Positions 53,101 through 62,423 of a DNA stretch of 64,000 bases are shown piece by piece (the first letter of the stretch is position 1; each line of letters begins with the position of its first letter). The notes under the pieces were generated by a model. That model was not told the origin of the DNA. It ran no database searches and saw only the letters and a program-made list of their open reading frames with translations. Source of the stretch: Vibrio ponticus (GTDB lineage Bacteria; Pseudomonadota; Gammaproteobacteria; Enterobacterales; Vibrionaceae); assembly GCF_009938225.1 (NCBI RefSeq), contig NZ_AP019657.1, positions 2,604,001 to 2,668,000 of the forward strand, given 5' to 3'. Position numbers and translations under genes: made by a program.

Positions 53101-53596
53101 GCGCCAAGACCACAAACCACGAAGCATCAACACCAGCAAGTAGCCCTTGCTCTTTCAAGGTTGGCGCAACAACTTCAAGCCCCATGGTAATACCACGCAG
53201 TTGCAAAGCGATATAAGGCAAGATACCGACTACTGCGATTAAGGTGATCACAACCGCCAGCCCTTGTGACTTACCATATCGAGCCGCGATAAAGTCCGCT
53301 ATCGATGTAATGTGTTCGCGCTTAGCAATAATGATCAGTCTGGCGAGGATTCGCCAACCTAAGGTGAAAACGATGATGGGGGCAATATAGATAGGAAGGA
53401 AAGACCACGGATTGCTGCTTGCTTGCCCGACCGTGCCGTAAAATGTCCACGAAGTACAATATACCGCAATGGATAAGCTATATATCCAAGGCCGCCACTT
53501 CGCCAGCCAACTGCGTTTTTGATCGCCATACCACGCGATCCAAAACAACAGACCGAGATACAATAATGATACGGGAATCACTAGCCATCCTTGCAT
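50165..53596 (-). CDS. crbS: Hybrid sensor kinase with sodium:solute symporter domain, CrbS
   Basis: 1143 aa. Domains in order: an SSS transporter-like region with about 13 helices (1-490), a STAC-type linker (about 505-600), a PAS domain (about 615-735), a coiled coil, a histidine-kinase core with His798 in AAVSHDLMQPLNAARL, N-box VVQNFLTNAFRYSP, G1 VWDNGEGI, G2 GLGLGLAIS, and a receiver with Asp1077 in VILSDYRLDNGRTG and lysine in FIPKPVKP. CrbS of V. cholerae and MxtR of pseudomonads have this build and drive the acetate switch. The gene follows an MFS gene on the minus strand, with a hairpin in between. Confidence 0.9.
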   Translation of the reverse strand: MQGWLVIPVSLLYLGLLFWIAWYGDQKRSWLAKWRPWIYSLSIAVYCTSWTFYGTVGQASSNPWSFLPIYIAPIIVFTLGWRILARLIIIAKREHITSIADFIAARYGKSQGLAVVITLIAVVGILPYIALQLRGITMGLEVVAPTLKEQGLLAGVDASWFVVLALAIFTMLFGTRHIDNTEHHRGMMMAIAFESIVKLVAFMTVGCFILFLALNRSDIVLMDLAAQTYQAPNWPTLIIHTVLTMLAILCLPRQFHTMVVENERPQDLHTARWLFPLYLILMGLFVLPIAWVGQGLLAGVSADTYVISLPMSVGATDMALLAFLGGTSAASGMVIVSTIALAIMVSNDLVMPLLLRRMRLSNRGHRQFSGLLLVIRRGLILLLLLGAWGFYQVLGNIPSLSAIGFLSFAAIGQFAPALIGGMYWRQGNRKGVYVGLLFGFAVWLITLMNATGLLAGDSHNNVLLWLIEPPTILREVGLQASEWGIVLSLSANTLCYILISILTRASLSERLQSASFIGTPLPESENMSLYQSRVTVAELEMLASRFVGRHRVRSAFQQYWGQQRQTLMPNQQAPSSLIRHTERVLAGVFGASSAKLVLTSALQGRNMQLEEVATIVDEASELYDFSRGLLQGAIEHIGQGIAVVDKQLRLVAWNQRYLELFEFPPGLIQVGRPIADVIRHNAEQGLCGLGDPEDHVRRRIYHLEQGTRHTSSRVRPDGRVIEVQGNPMPGGGFVMSFTDITVFRDAEQALKEANETLEERVQARTQELERLNKQLVTATQRSEHESRSKSRFLAAVSHDLMQPLNAARLFASSLSEVAKESETKQLANHIESALGAAEDLIGDLLDISRLESGKLDVNVHGFAINDVLSNLNAEFSALAKQQGIEFSMVPSQLLVESDPKLLRRVVQNFLTNAFRYSPRGKVVLGVRRDGDDVRIEVWDNGEGINEDKQQEIFEEFNRGNQVRSDQGLGLGLAISKGIANVLGHQIAMRSWPGSGSVFSIRLKRAAFAAPQAVASPIQAASDLSHIKVLCVDNETDILIGMEQLLARWGCDVRCAVDIVESMQAIEDAWQPDVILSDYRLDNGRTGLEVLQQCRLRLGDSFIGVIISADRTPDMLAGIESNSFSFIPKPVKPLKLRAILNCIA

Positions 53597-53612
53597 GCGA
53601 TATCCTTAAATT

Positions 53613-53650
53613 ACACTCTGTTAGATAACGCTATTAAACTAACAGAGTGT
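53613..53650. repeat. 12-bp perfect inverted repeat upstream of crbS
   Basis: ACACTCTGTTAG (53613-53624) and CTAACAGAGTGT (53639-53650), with a 14-base loop. It ends 16 bases before the crbS start codon, immediately upstream of the AAGGA ribosome binding site, and follows the MFS gene. No T-run follows in the minus direction. Confidence 0.7.
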
Positions 53651-53671
53651 ATAAATATCAATCAGATGAGG

Positions 53672-54859
53672 TTAATTCTGTGCTTCAAGCTCCGCTTTAT
53701 TTAACTCATCGTGACGTTGACGTGTTTTCGGCTCTGCACGAATAAACAGAGCTAATACTCCCATCGCGGCCATCACCCAAAACACATTCGCGCCCCAGTT
53801 TTCATAACCCCAACCACTGAGCGCCGTCATCAACGCAATAAATGCACCAAGAGGAATCGCATTGTACAGCGCTTGTAGAGCCACCATGCGGTTTTGTGCC
53901 GACGCTTGGATGTATTGAATTGCCGCGATATGAGCAACCGCAAACGTCACACCATGCAGCAACTGAATAGCGACCAATGCTACCAGTGCCGTGGTCGATG
54001 CGGTGAGCCCCCAACGCACAATCACCCCAACCGATGCCACTAAAAACAGCGCGCGTAAACTCCAACCAACAAATAGACGCTTACTTAAGGCAAAGATGGC
54101 AATCTCAGCCAGCACACCTAGGCTCCATAAGTAACCAATCGTTGCTTCCGAGTAGCCTGCTTCTTTCCAATAAATGGTACTGAAACTGTAGTAAGCGGCA
54201 TGACTACCTTGAATTAAAGCCACCAAAGCCAAAAAGCGAATTACGCTATTTTCACGTAGCAGTGCGAGCACTTTCGGACGCTCCATCTGCGCTTCACTTT
54301 CCGTGACTGGCATCGGATTAATCGCACGCATCGAGAACAGCAATGCGGCTAACATCCCCACCATTGCCGTGTAGAGAATCATATCCGTACCATAGAGCGA
54401 GACGAGATAACCCACCACAGTTGATCCGGCGATAAAGGCAATCGAGCCCCATAGACGAGTACGACCATAATCGAGCATTTTTAAGCGAGCATAATGGTTC
54501 GCCATTGCATCCGAGATCGGCACGATAGGACCACAGCAAAGGTTAAATAACACCGTCGCGACTGCCATAAGCCAGAAACTGCCACCAGTAAAGAAGTGGA
54601 AACCAACAAATAGCAAGCCAGCCAAACTGAACGCACGCAGCGCCGGCATGAGATGCTCGACTTTGTGAATACGTGGTGTGATAACTAAGTTGGCAACACA
54701 ACGCGTTGCAAAACCAATACCGACCAAAAGACCAATATCAGCTGGTGATACACCTTGGTTTTCAAACCAAAGTGACCAAAATGGGAGATAGACACCATAG
54801 GCGAAAAAGAAACCGACTAGGTATTGAGAAATCCAGCCGTAAGGCGAAGGGGTAAACAT
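53672..54859 (-). CDS. MFS transporter, HcaT/3-phenylpropionate-type
   Basis: 395 aa with twelve membrane helices. It is strongly similar in pattern to E. coli HcaT (YfhS): YGVYLPFWSLWFENQGVSP at the start, LDYGRTRLWGSIAFI after helix 4, and QGSHAAYYSFSTIYWKEAGYS in the second half. HcaT is thought to import 3-phenylpropionate, but no aromatic degradation genes are near, so the substrate is open. It is upstream of crbS on the same strand with only 75 bp between, so read-through into crbS is possible. Confidence 0.87.
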   Translation of the reverse strand: MFTPSPYGWISQYLVGFFFAYGVYLPFWSLWFENQGVSPADIGLLVGIGFATRCVANLVITPRIHKVEHLMPALRAFSLAGLLFVGFHFFTGGSFWLMAVATVLFNLCCGPIVPISDAMANHYARLKMLDYGRTRLWGSIAFIAGSTVVGYLVSLYGTDMILYTAMVGMLAALLFSMRAINPMPVTESEAQMERPKVLALLRENSVIRFLALVALIQGSHAAYYSFSTIYWKEAGYSEATIGYLWSLGVLAEIAIFALSKRLFVGWSLRALFLVASVGVIVRWGLTASTTALVALVAIQLLHGVTFAVAHIAAIQYIQASAQNRMVALQALYNAIPLGAFIALMTALSGWGYENWGANVFWVMAAMGVLALFIRAEPKTRQRHDELNKAELEAQN

Positions 54860-55047
54860 GGTGACCTCTAATTCAAGACATTAAGCTGACGATATTATCC
54901 ACGCAACTGGAATGGATAAAAAGGGAACATTCAAAAACACGCATTTCCTCTTTGCAAAGATGGACTTTGCTTCGACCAAAGTCGTCTGGCGAAAATGGCG
55001 CGATTTGTCACACTAGACGATAGTTCGATTGTCTTTGTAGGTGCGCT

Positions 55048-56874
55048 ATGCCAGATAAATTCAACATGCAATCTCCCCCATTTGACCGACTCGATGAAGC
55101 CCAGCAACAAACCTTGAGAGCTTCACTGGATGTCGCCTATTTTCGTGGGCGAGATACCATCCTCAAAAGTGGGACGACCAGTCGACACCTGCACATTTTG
55201 ATCAAAGGGGTGGTTGAAGAACAATCCAGTGATGGTAAAGAGATCTTTGCCCACTACGCGAATGATGATCTATTCGATGTACGCGCTTTATTTGAGGGAG
55301 AAGCGCGCCACAACTACATTGCGCTTGAAGATACGCTCTCCTATTTACTGCCTAAAGAAGTATTTCTCGACTTGTATGAACAGAACGGTCAATTTGCGGC
55401 GTACTTCGATAATAACTTATCAAAACGCCAAGCTTTAATTGAGGCGGCTCAACAGCAGCAAAACCTCGCCGAATTCATTCTGACTAAAGTCGATAGCGAG
55501 ATCTATCATCCACCGCGCATTTTGAAATATGACCAACCATTGGATGAGGTCACGCGGTTTCTGAAATCTAATGCGGTCGATTCTGCATTAATTGAATTGG
55601 CAGACGATGACCAACGCCGGCAAGCGCACCCTAACGAACTACCTTACGGCATTATTACCCGCACCAATATGCTGCATGCGGTCATGCTAGACCGTTTGCC
55701 ACTTGATACCCCTGTGGGGGAAGTTGCCACTTTTCCTGTGATGCATGTTGATGAAGGGGATTTTCTATTCAATGCGATGATTTCCATGACGCGAAATCGC
55801 ATGAAGCGTCTCATGGTGTGCGACGGCAATCAACCCGTCGGCATGTTGGATATGACGCAAATCCTCAGTGCCTTTTCGACTCACTCACATGTGCTCACCC
55901 TGAGTATTGCACGCGCCACCAGCGTCGATGAGCTGGCTATTGCCTCCAATAAACAGCGCCAACTGGTGGATAGCTTACTTAGCAACGGCATCCGTACTCG
56001 TTTCATCATGGAGCTCATTTCTGCGGTCAATGAACAAATCATCGAAAAAGCATTCGAGTTAGTTGTCCCTCCCGCCCTCCACGATCACTGTTGCTTGATT
56101 GTGTTAGGCTCAGAAGGGCGCGGCGAGCAAATTCTAAAAACCGATCAAGACAACGCCTTGATCCTCAAAGATGGTTTGGAATGGTCACAGTGTGGCAATG
56201 TCATGAATGAGCTGACCCATACACTGCAGCAGTTAGGTTACCCGCTCTGTCCTGGTAATGTCATGGTCAACAATCCAGAATGGGTCAAGTCGCAATCTGA
56301 TTGGCAAAAGACCCTAAAACAGTGGTCGAAAGCCACCAATGCAGAGCAAGTGATGAAGCTTGCAATCATGGCAGATGCCCATGCGGTCGCCGGTAATGAC
56401 GAGCTACTTAAACCAGTAAGTGAACACTTACATAGCATCATGTTTAACAACATGCTCACCCTACAGGACTTCTCTCGCCCCGCTCTGCAGTTTTCCTTGC
56501 CTCTGACACTCTTTGGCAACGTGAAGAATGATAAACAAGGGCTCGATCTAAAAAGCGGCGGTATATTCCCCGTGGTGCACGGCATCCGTACCTTAGCGCT
56601 TGAATATGGCATCAATGAAAACAACACCTTTGAGCGTATTGAAGCACTGCGTCATAAGAAAATACTCGAACCCGAGACAGCCGATAACCTCAATGAAGCG
56701 TTAAAGCTATTCTTTAAGCTTCGCCTTGCACAGCAACTATCAAACCAGCATAGCCACAATCGAATTGACCTCAAACAGCTCGACAGAAGCGAACGAGATC
56801 TGCTGCGCCACAGTCTGCATGTGGTGAAAAAATTCAAGCAATTCTTAGGCTATCATTATCAAATAAGAGATTAG
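55048..56874 (+). CDS. cNMP-binding/CBS-domain/DUF294 nucleotidyltransferase-like protein
   Basis: 608 aa. Domains in order: a cyclic-nucleotide-binding fold (about 10-130; LHILIKGVVEEQSSDGKEIF), two CBS domains (about 150-280; YGIITRTNMLHAVML and PVGMLDMTQILSAF), a DUF294 GlnD-like nucleotidyltransferase domain (about 300-440) with GSEGRGEQILKTDQDNALIL keeping the GS and DxD-type residues, and the DUF294 C-terminal domain (about 465-605). The family's biochemical function is unknown. The gene overlaps or abuts the next one and is two genes upstream of acs. Confidence 0.88.
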   Translation: MPDKFNMQSPPFDRLDEAQQQTLRASLDVAYFRGRDTILKSGTTSRHLHILIKGVVEEQSSDGKEIFAHYANDDLFDVRALFEGEARHNYIALEDTLSYLLPKEVFLDLYEQNGQFAAYFDNNLSKRQALIEAAQQQQNLAEFILTKVDSEIYHPPRILKYDQPLDEVTRFLKSNAVDSALIELADDDQRRQAHPNELPYGIITRTNMLHAVMLDRLPLDTPVGEVATFPVMHVDEGDFLFNAMISMTRNRMKRLMVCDGNQPVGMLDMTQILSAFSTHSHVLTLSIARATSVDELAIASNKQRQLVDSLLSNGIRTRFIMELISAVNEQIIEKAFELVVPPALHDHCCLIVLGSEGRGEQILKTDQDNALILKDGLEWSQCGNVMNELTHTLQQLGYPLCPGNVMVNNPEWVKSQSDWQKTLKQWSKATNAEQVMKLAIMADAHAVAGNDELLKPVSEHLHSIMFNNMLTLQDFSRPALQFSLPLTLFGNVKNDKQGLDLKSGGIFPVVHGIRTLALEYGINENNTFERIEALRHKKILEPETADNLNEALKLFFKLRLAQQLSNQHSHNRIDLKQLDRSERDLLRHSLHVVKKFKQFLGYHYQIRD

Positions 56875-56885
56875 TGAGGACGAGT

Positions 56886-57518
56886 ATGAACTGGCTTCAA
56901 AGACGTTACTGGTACTACAAACTCAAAGGCTCTCCTTTTCAGCACTACTTTGGAGCTGTCGCTAAAGGTGAGTACGTCTCACTCGATTGTGAAACCACCA
57001 GCTTAGACCCTAATCGGGCTGAATTGGTGACCATCGCCGCGACTAAGATCATTGATAATCGCATTATTACCAGCCAACCCTTTGAGGTTCGCTTGCGTGC
57101 GCCTCAATCTCTCGATTCTGGCTCAGTAAAGATCCACCGGATTCGGCATAAAGATCTCGAAGATGGAATCGATGAAAAACAAGCACTGCTCAAGCTACTT
57201 GAGTTCATCGGCAATCGACCGTTAGTGGGCTACCACATTCGCTACGATAAAAAGATCCTCGATCTGGCATGTAAGAAGCAGCTTGGCTTTCCATTGCCAA
57301 ATCCACTGATTGAAGTGAGCCAGATCTACCATGACAAATTAGAACAGCATCTGCCCAATGCTTACTTCGACTTAAGTTTAGATGCAATCTGCAAGCACTT
57401 AGACCTGCCCTTACAAGACAAACACGATGCGCTGCAAGATGCCATCTCTGCGGCGCTGGTCTTTGTACGATTGACCAAAGGCGACCTACCGAGTCTAAGT
57501 ATTCCTTATCAGCGCTAA
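56886..57518 (+). CDS. DnaQ-like 3'-5' exonuclease (DEDD family)
   Basis: 210 aa. The exonuclease motifs are Exo I SLDCETTSLDP (Asp and Glu), Exo II VGYHIRYDKKILD and Exo III KHDALQDAISAALVF with an HxxxxD signature, so it is a DEDDh enzyme like the epsilon subunit of DNA polymerase III. It is not dnaQ itself. Its start lies only 11 bases beyond the previous stop codon. GAGGA precedes the ATG; the frame also opens at a GTG at 56874. Co-translation with the DUF294 gene suggests the two work together. Confidence 0.87.
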   Translation: MNWLQRRYWYYKLKGSPFQHYFGAVAKGEYVSLDCETTSLDPNRAELVTIAATKIIDNRIITSQPFEVRLRAPQSLDSGSVKIHRIRHKDLEDGIDEKQALLKLLEFIGNRPLVGYHIRYDKKILDLACKKQLGFPLPNPLIEVSQIYHDKLEQHLPNAYFDLSLDAICKHLDLPLQDKHDALQDAISAALVFVRLTKGDLPSLSIPYQR

Positions 57519-57743
57519 TTGTTTGAATTCATTAATTGGGCGCTGAAATGCGCTCTCAATCACTCTCCCTATTGCGCATTAATCCTAAAGTCTAATTGAG
57601 AAAATGGGCGCTGTGATTGAAAGTTATAGCATTGCTAGGTTTGGGCAAGTTGGCTCAGAGCTAGAAGATTAAAGATGTGATTTTAAACGCTCACCCTACA
57701 ACCTCGCGTTTAAATTATCGCTCAATTCACAAGGAGAGAAGCA

Positions 57744-59696
57744 ATGAGTGAAGTCCACGTTTATCCGGTAAAAGAGAATATCAAAGCAACAACACATGCG
57801 GATAATGACACCTACCTTGCCATGTATCAGCAGTCAGTCTCAGATCCAGAAGGATTCTGGAGTGAGCACGGCAAAGTCGTAGATTGGATCAAACCGTTCA
57901 CTAAAGTGAAAAGCACCTCGTTTGATACTGGTCATGTTGACATTCGTTGGTTTGAAGATGGCACACTTAACGTTTCTGCTAACTGTATTGACCGCCACCT
58001 TGCTGAGCGCGGTGATGACATCGCGATTATCTGGGAAGGCGATGATCCTGCCGATGACAAAACACTGACCTTCAACGAATTACACAAAGAAGTGTGTAAG
58101 TTTTCCAACGCACTGAAAGAGCAAGGCGTACATAAAGGCGATGTTGTTTGTCTTTATATGCCAATGGTTCCAGAAGCCGCAATTGCGATGCTAGCTTGTA
58201 CCCGTATTGGCGCAGTCCACACTGTGGTATTCGGCGGCTTCTCTCCTGAAGCACTCTCTGGTCGTATCATCGACTCCGATGCAAAGGTCGTGATCACCGC
58301 TGACGAAGGTGTGCGTGGCGGTCGTGCCGTTCCACTGAAAAAGAACGTTGATGAAGCACTGACTAACCCAGAAGTCACGACGATTAAAAAAGTGATGGTT
58401 CTGAAACGCACCGGTGGCGATATTGACTGGCATGAACATCGTGATGTTTGGTGGCATGAAGCAACAGCTAACGCTTCTGAAGTTTGCCCGCCAGAAGAAA
58501 TGAAAGCCGAAGATCCACTGTTCATCCTTTACACCTCGGGGTCAACAGGTAAACCTAAAGGCGTACTGCATACCACTGGTGGTTACTTGGTTTACGCAAC
58601 CATGACGTTTAAATACGTATTTGATTACCAACCAGGTGAAACTTTCTGGTGTACGGCGGATGTGGGCTGGATCACCGGTCATACTTACCTAATCTATGGT
58701 CCACTAGCCAATGGTGCGAAAACAATCCTATTTGAAGGTGTGCCAAACTATCCAAACACTGCTCGTATGAGTGAAGTGGTAGATAAACATCAAGTGAACA
58801 TTCTTTACACTGCACCAACGGCTATCCGCGCACTAATGGCGAAAGGCAACGAAGCGGTTGAAGGCACTTCTCGCTCTAGTCTGCGTGTTATGGGCTCGGT
58901 TGGTGAGCCAATCAACCCAGAAGCGTGGGAGTGGTACTACAAAACCATCGGTAATGAAAAATCACCGATCGTTGATACTTGGTGGCAAACTGAGACTGGC
59001 GGTATCTTGATTGCTCCACTACCAGGCGCCACCGATCTGAAGCCGGGTTCGGCAACACGTCCATTCTTCGGCGTACAACCGGCACTTGTCGACAACATGG
59101 GTAACATCATTGAAGAGACAGCAGCTGAAGGTAACCTAGTGATTCTAGATTCATGGCCAGGTCAGATGCGTACCGTATATGGTGATCATGAACGCTTTGA
59201 GCAAACGTACTTCTCGACCTTTAAAGGCATGTACTTTACCAGTGATGGCGCGCGACGTGATGAAGATGGTTACTACTGGATCACTGGCCGTGTTGATGAC
59301 GTACTGAACGTATCGGGGCACCGTATGGGTACCGCCGAAATTGAATCAGCACTGGTTGCACACGACAAGATTGCCGAAGCTGCGATTGTTGGTATTCCTC
59401 ACGATATCAAAGGTCAAGCTATCTACGCTTACGTGACGCTCAATGATGGTGAGTTCCCATCAGCAGAGCTGCACAAAGAAGTTAAAGATTGGGTGCGTAA
59501 GGAAATTGGTCCAATTGCAACACCAGACGTGCTGCACTGGACAGACTCTCTACCGAAAACGCGCTCAGGTAAGATCATGCGCCGTATCCTGCGTAAGATC
59601 GCCACGGGTGACACCAGTAACCTTGGTGATACTTCAACCCTTGCGGATCCAAGTGTGGTAGACAAACTTATCGCAGAAAAAGCCGAATTGGCGTAA
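57744..59696 (+). CDS. acs: Acetyl-coenzyme A synthetase
   Basis: 650 aa. AMP-forming ligase that activates acetate to acetyl-CoA, allowing scavenging of excreted acetate. The adenylation loop is [28 protein letters not shown] follows, and the C-terminal regulatory lysine lies in [11 protein letters not shown], which in E. coli and Salmonella is acetylated to switch the enzyme off. AAGGAGA precedes the ATG. It is expected to be the main target of CrbR. A terminator follows. Confidence 0.97.
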   Translation: MSEVHVYPVKENIKATTHADNDTYLAMYQQSVSDPEGFWSEHGKVVDWIKPFTKVKSTSFDTGHVDIRWFEDGTLNVSANCIDRHLAERGDDIAIIWEGDDPADDKTLTFNELHKEVCKFSNALKEQGVHKGDVVCLYMPMVPEAAIAMLACTRIGAVHTVVFGGFSPEALSGRIIDSDAKVVITADEGVRGGRAVPLKKNVDEALTNPEVTTIKKVMVLKRTGGDIDWHEHRDVWWHEATANASEVCPPEEMKAEDPLFILYTSGSTGKPKGVLHTTGGYLVYATMTFKYVFDYQPGETFWCTADVGWITGHTYLIYGPLANGAKTILFEGVPNYPNTARMSEVVDKHQVNILYTAPTAIRALMAKGNEAVEGTSRSSLRVMGSVGEPINPEAWEWYYKTIGNEKSPIVDTWWQTETGGILIAPLPGATDLKPGSATRPFFGVQPALVDNMGNIIEETAAEGNLVILDSWPGQMRTVYGDHERFEQTYFSTFKGMYFTSDGARRDEDGYYWITGRVDDVLNVSGHRMGTAEIESALVAHDKIAEAAIVGIPHDIKGQAIYAYVTLNDGEFPSAELHKEVKDWVRKEIGPIATPDVLHWTDSLPKTRSGKIMRRILRKIATGDTSNLGDTSTLADPSVVDKLIAEKAELA

Positions 59697-59715
59697 TTTC
59701 CACCAATAACTGCTA

Positions 59716-59743
59716 AGGCCGTCACTGAGTGACGGCTTTTTTT
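59716..59743 (+). terminator. Terminator of acs
   Basis: Eight-base-pair stem GCCGTCAC/GTGACGGC (59718-59725 and 59729-59736) with a TGA loop, then a run of T's. Confidence 0.9.
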
Positions 59744-59848
59744 GTGTTCAGATCTGATTATTTGTCGCCTATTTGACTTTTCTACATGGCTTTTCTGTTA
59801 TCTCTGTTACAGAAAATACAAGCAATTGTGGGTGATTAGACCAGTAAA

Positions 59849-59879
59849 TTGCTGCTAATTGCGCTGAATTAGCTATAAT
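59849..59879 (+). promoter_or_regulatory. Possible promoter of aroQ-accBC
   Basis: A perfect -10 TATAAT at 59874-59879 with TTGCTG at 59849-59854, but the 19-bp spacer is long. The 110-bp leader that follows contains several AAATCG repeats. Confidence 0.4.
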
Positions 59880-59989
59880 CGTGGACGATTTTTTTAAAAT
59901 CGCTCGATTTGCACTGAAAAATCGCGTTGATTTATCGTATATTAGGAAACCGACTCGTTTCACTCACGATAAAGGAAGATAGCCACATA

Positions 59990-60439
59990 ATGTCAGCAAA
60001 ATCACGAATTCTACTTCTGAACGGTCCGAACCTTAATTTATTAGGGCTTCGCGAGCCTGCACATTATGGGTCGCAAACACTCGACCAAATCGTCGCCACT
60101 TTGACGCAACAAGCGGCAAATGTGGGCGTTGAACTCGAGCATCTTCAATCCAATCGCGAATATGAGCTAATTGAGGCGATTCATGCTGCATACAACCAAG
60201 TGGATTTTATCATTATAAATCCAGCGGCATTTACTCACACCAGCGTAGCGCTGCGTGATGCCTTACTTGGCGTAGCAATCCCATTTATAGAAGTACATTT
60301 GTCCAATGTGCACGCCCGAGAACCATTTCGACATCACTCATACTTGTCTGATAAAGCACAAGGCGTGATATGTGGTTTAGGTGCACAAGGCTACGAATTT
60401 GCATTGTCTGCCGCGATCAAGCAACTGCAGGCAAAGTAA
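59990..60439 (+). CDS. aroQ: 3-dehydroquinate dehydratase, type II
   Basis: 149 aa. It performs the third step of the shikimate pathway by trans-dehydration. Typical are [20 protein letters not shown], where Asn and Tyr form the active site, [18 protein letters not shown], and [28 protein letters not shown] precedes the start by about 11 bases; a 21-codon extension was not used. It is immediately upstream of accBC, as in many gammaproteobacteria. Confidence 0.96.
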   Translation: MSAKSRILLLNGPNLNLLGLREPAHYGSQTLDQIVATLTQQAANVGVELEHLQSNREYELIEAIHAAYNQVDFIIINPAAFTHTSVALRDALLGVAIPFIEVHLSNVHAREPFRHHSYLSDKAQGVICGLGAQGYEFALSAAIKQLQAK

Positions 60440-60449
60440 CCTAACACTC

Positions 60450-60472
60450 TGCAACCCTCGCGGGTTGTCTTA
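60450..60472 (+). terminator. Weak hairpin between aroQ and accB
   Basis: Six-base-pair stem CAACCC/GGGTTG (60452-60457 and 60462-60467) followed by only TCTT. It may cause partial termination or attenuation before accBC. Confidence 0.4.
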
Positions 60473-60498
60473 CTCACAAGATAAAAGAGAAAGCAAAC

Positions 60499-60957
60499 AT
60501 GGATATCCGTAAAATTAAGAAGCTGATTGAATTAGTAGAAGAGTCTGGCATCGCTGAGCTAGAGATTTCTGAAGGTGAAGAGTCAGTACGCATCAGTCGT
60601 CACGGCACAGCAGCTCCTGTACAAGCAGCACCGATTCAATACGCAGCAGCACCTGCTCCAGTGGCAGCACCAGTAGCGGCGGCTCCAGTTGCAGCAGAAG
60701 CAGCGGCTCCAGCAGCGCCTGCGGGTCACCAAGTTCTTTCTCCAATGGTTGGTACTTTCTACCGCTCTCCAAGTCCAGACGCGAAATCTTTCATCGAAGT
60801 AGGTCAAAGCGTTAAAGCTGGCGATACTCTATGTATCGTTGAAGCGATGAAGATGATGAACCAAATCGAAGCAGATAAATCTGGTGTGGTAACTGCAATC
60901 CTAGTAGAAGATGGTCAACCAGTAGAATTCGACCAGCCGCTAGTAGTAATCGAATAA
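60499..60957 (+). CDS. accB: Biotin carboxyl carrier protein of acetyl-CoA carboxylase
   Basis: 152 aa. The biotinylation site is Lys118 in EAMKMMN, within the C-terminal biotinyl domain that starts at [16 protein letters not shown] flexible Ala/Pro linker (about residues 38-76) connects it to the N-terminal segment. It carries carboxylated biotin between AccC and AccAD for malonyl-CoA synthesis. AGAGAAAG precedes the start. In E. coli AccB represses its own operon. Confidence 0.97.
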   Translation: MDIRKIKKLIELVEESGIAELEISEGEESVRISRHGTAAPVQAAPIQYAAAPAPVAAPVAAAPVAAEAAAPAAPAGHQVLSPMVGTFYRSPSPDAKSFIEVGQSVKAGDTLCIVEAMKMMNQIEADKSGVVTAILVEDGQPVEFDQPLVVIE

Positions 60958-60971
60958 TCGAGGCTGAAGCT

Positions 60972-62315
60972 ATGCTAGATAAATTAGTCATCGCGAACCG
61001 AGGTGAAATTGCACTTCGTATTCTTCGCGCATGTAAAGAGCTAGGCATCAAAACCGTAGCGGTACACTCTACGGCTGACCGCGACCTTAAGCACGTATTG
61101 CTTGCAGATGAATCAATCTGTATCGGTCCTGCGCGCGGTATTGATAGCTACCTAAACATTCCACGCATCATTTCAGCGGCTGAAGTGACTGGCGCAGTAG
61201 CGATTCACCCAGGCTACGGCTTCTTGTCTGAAAACGCAGACTTTGCAGAGCAAGTTGAACGTAGTGGCTTTATCTTTGTTGGTCCAAAAGCGGATACCAT
61301 CCGCATGATGGGTGACAAGGTTTCAGCTATCAACGCAATGAAAAAAGCGGGCGTTCCATGTGTACCTGGTTCTGACGGTCCACTAGACAACGATGAAGTG
61401 AAGAACAAAGCTCACGCAAAACGCATTGGTTACCCAGTAATCATCAAAGCGTCTGGCGGCGGCGGTGGTCGTGGTATGCGTGTTGTACGTAGCGAAGCTG
61501 ATCTAACTCAAGCTATCGCAATGACGCGCGCAGAAGCAAAAGCAGCCTTCAACAACGACATGGTTTACATGGAGAAATTCCTAGAAAATCCTCGTCACGT
61601 TGAAGTTCAAGTGATTGCTGACGGTCAAGGCGGCGCAATTCACCTAGGTGAACGTGACTGTTCAATGCAACGTCGTCACCAAAAAGTGGTTGAAGAAGCT
61701 CCAGCCCCAGGCATCACGGAAGAGATGCGTAAGTACATCGGTGAACGTTGTACTCGTGCTTGTCTTGAAATCGGCTACCGCGGCGCTGGTACGTTCGAAT
61801 TCCTATACGAAAACGGCGAGTTCTACTTCATCGAAATGAACACTCGTATTCAGGTAGAGCACCCAGTAACTGAGATGGTCACTGGCGTTGACCTAATCAA
61901 AGAGCAGCTACGTGTTGCCGCAGGTCAACCACTGTCATTCACTCAAGATGACATTAAGATCCGTGGTCATGCGATTGAATGTCGTATCAACGCAGAAGAT
62001 CCTGAGCGTTTCCTACCTTCTCCAGGTAAGATCGAACGTTTCCATGCACCTGGCGGCATGGGCGTACGTTGGGAATCTCATATCTACTCTGGTTACACAG
62101 TACCACCTCACTACGACTCAATGATCGGTAAGCTGATCACTTACGGTGAGAACCGCGACGTAGCCATCGCACGCATGAAAAATGCACTGGGTGAGATGAT
62201 TGTAGAAGGCATCAAAACAAACGTGCCGCTACAAATTTCAATTATGAATGACGAGAACTTCCAACACGGTGGTGCAAACATCCACTACCTAGAGAAGAAG
62301 CTTGGTCTGCAATAA
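60972..62315 (+). CDS. accC: Biotin carboxylase subunit of acetyl-CoA carboxylase
   Basis: 447 aa. ATP-grasp enzyme that carboxylates the AccB biotin. It begins [20 protein letters not shown], has the glycine-rich ATP loop [12 protein letters not shown], and the catalytic region [18 protein letters not shown]. It follows accB by 14 bp in one operon and ends with a terminator. Confidence 0.98.
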   Translation: MLDKLVIANRGEIALRILRACKELGIKTVAVHSTADRDLKHVLLADESICIGPARGIDSYLNIPRIISAAEVTGAVAIHPGYGFLSENADFAEQVERSGFIFVGPKADTIRMMGDKVSAINAMKKAGVPCVPGSDGPLDNDEVKNKAHAKRIGYPVIIKASGGGGGRGMRVVRSEADLTQAIAMTRAEAKAAFNNDMVYMEKFLENPRHVEVQVIADGQGGAIHLGERDCSMQRRHQKVVEEAPAPGITEEMRKYIGERCTRACLEIGYRGAGTFEFLYENGEFYFIEMNTRIQVEHPVTEMVTGVDLIKEQLRVAAGQPLSFTQDDIKIRGHAIECRINAEDPERFLPSPGKIERFHAPGGMGVRWESHIYSGYTVPPHYDSMIGKLITYGENRDVAIARMKNALGEMIVEGIKTNVPLQISIMNDENFQHGGANIHYLEKKLGLQ

Positions 62316-62335
62316 TCGCCTCGCTTAATCGCGTT

Positions 62336-62363
62336 AAATGCCCACATTACGTGGGCATTTTTG
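62336..62363 (+). terminator. Terminator of accBC
   Basis: Ten-base-pair stem AAATGCCCAC/GTGGGCATTT (62336-62345 and 62351-62360) with an ATTAC loop and following T's. Confidence 0.9.
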
Positions 62364-62423
62364 CTTCTGGCTGCTAAACTCTGCGCCAATATTCTGATTC
62401 AACCACGTTAAGAGCACATACTC

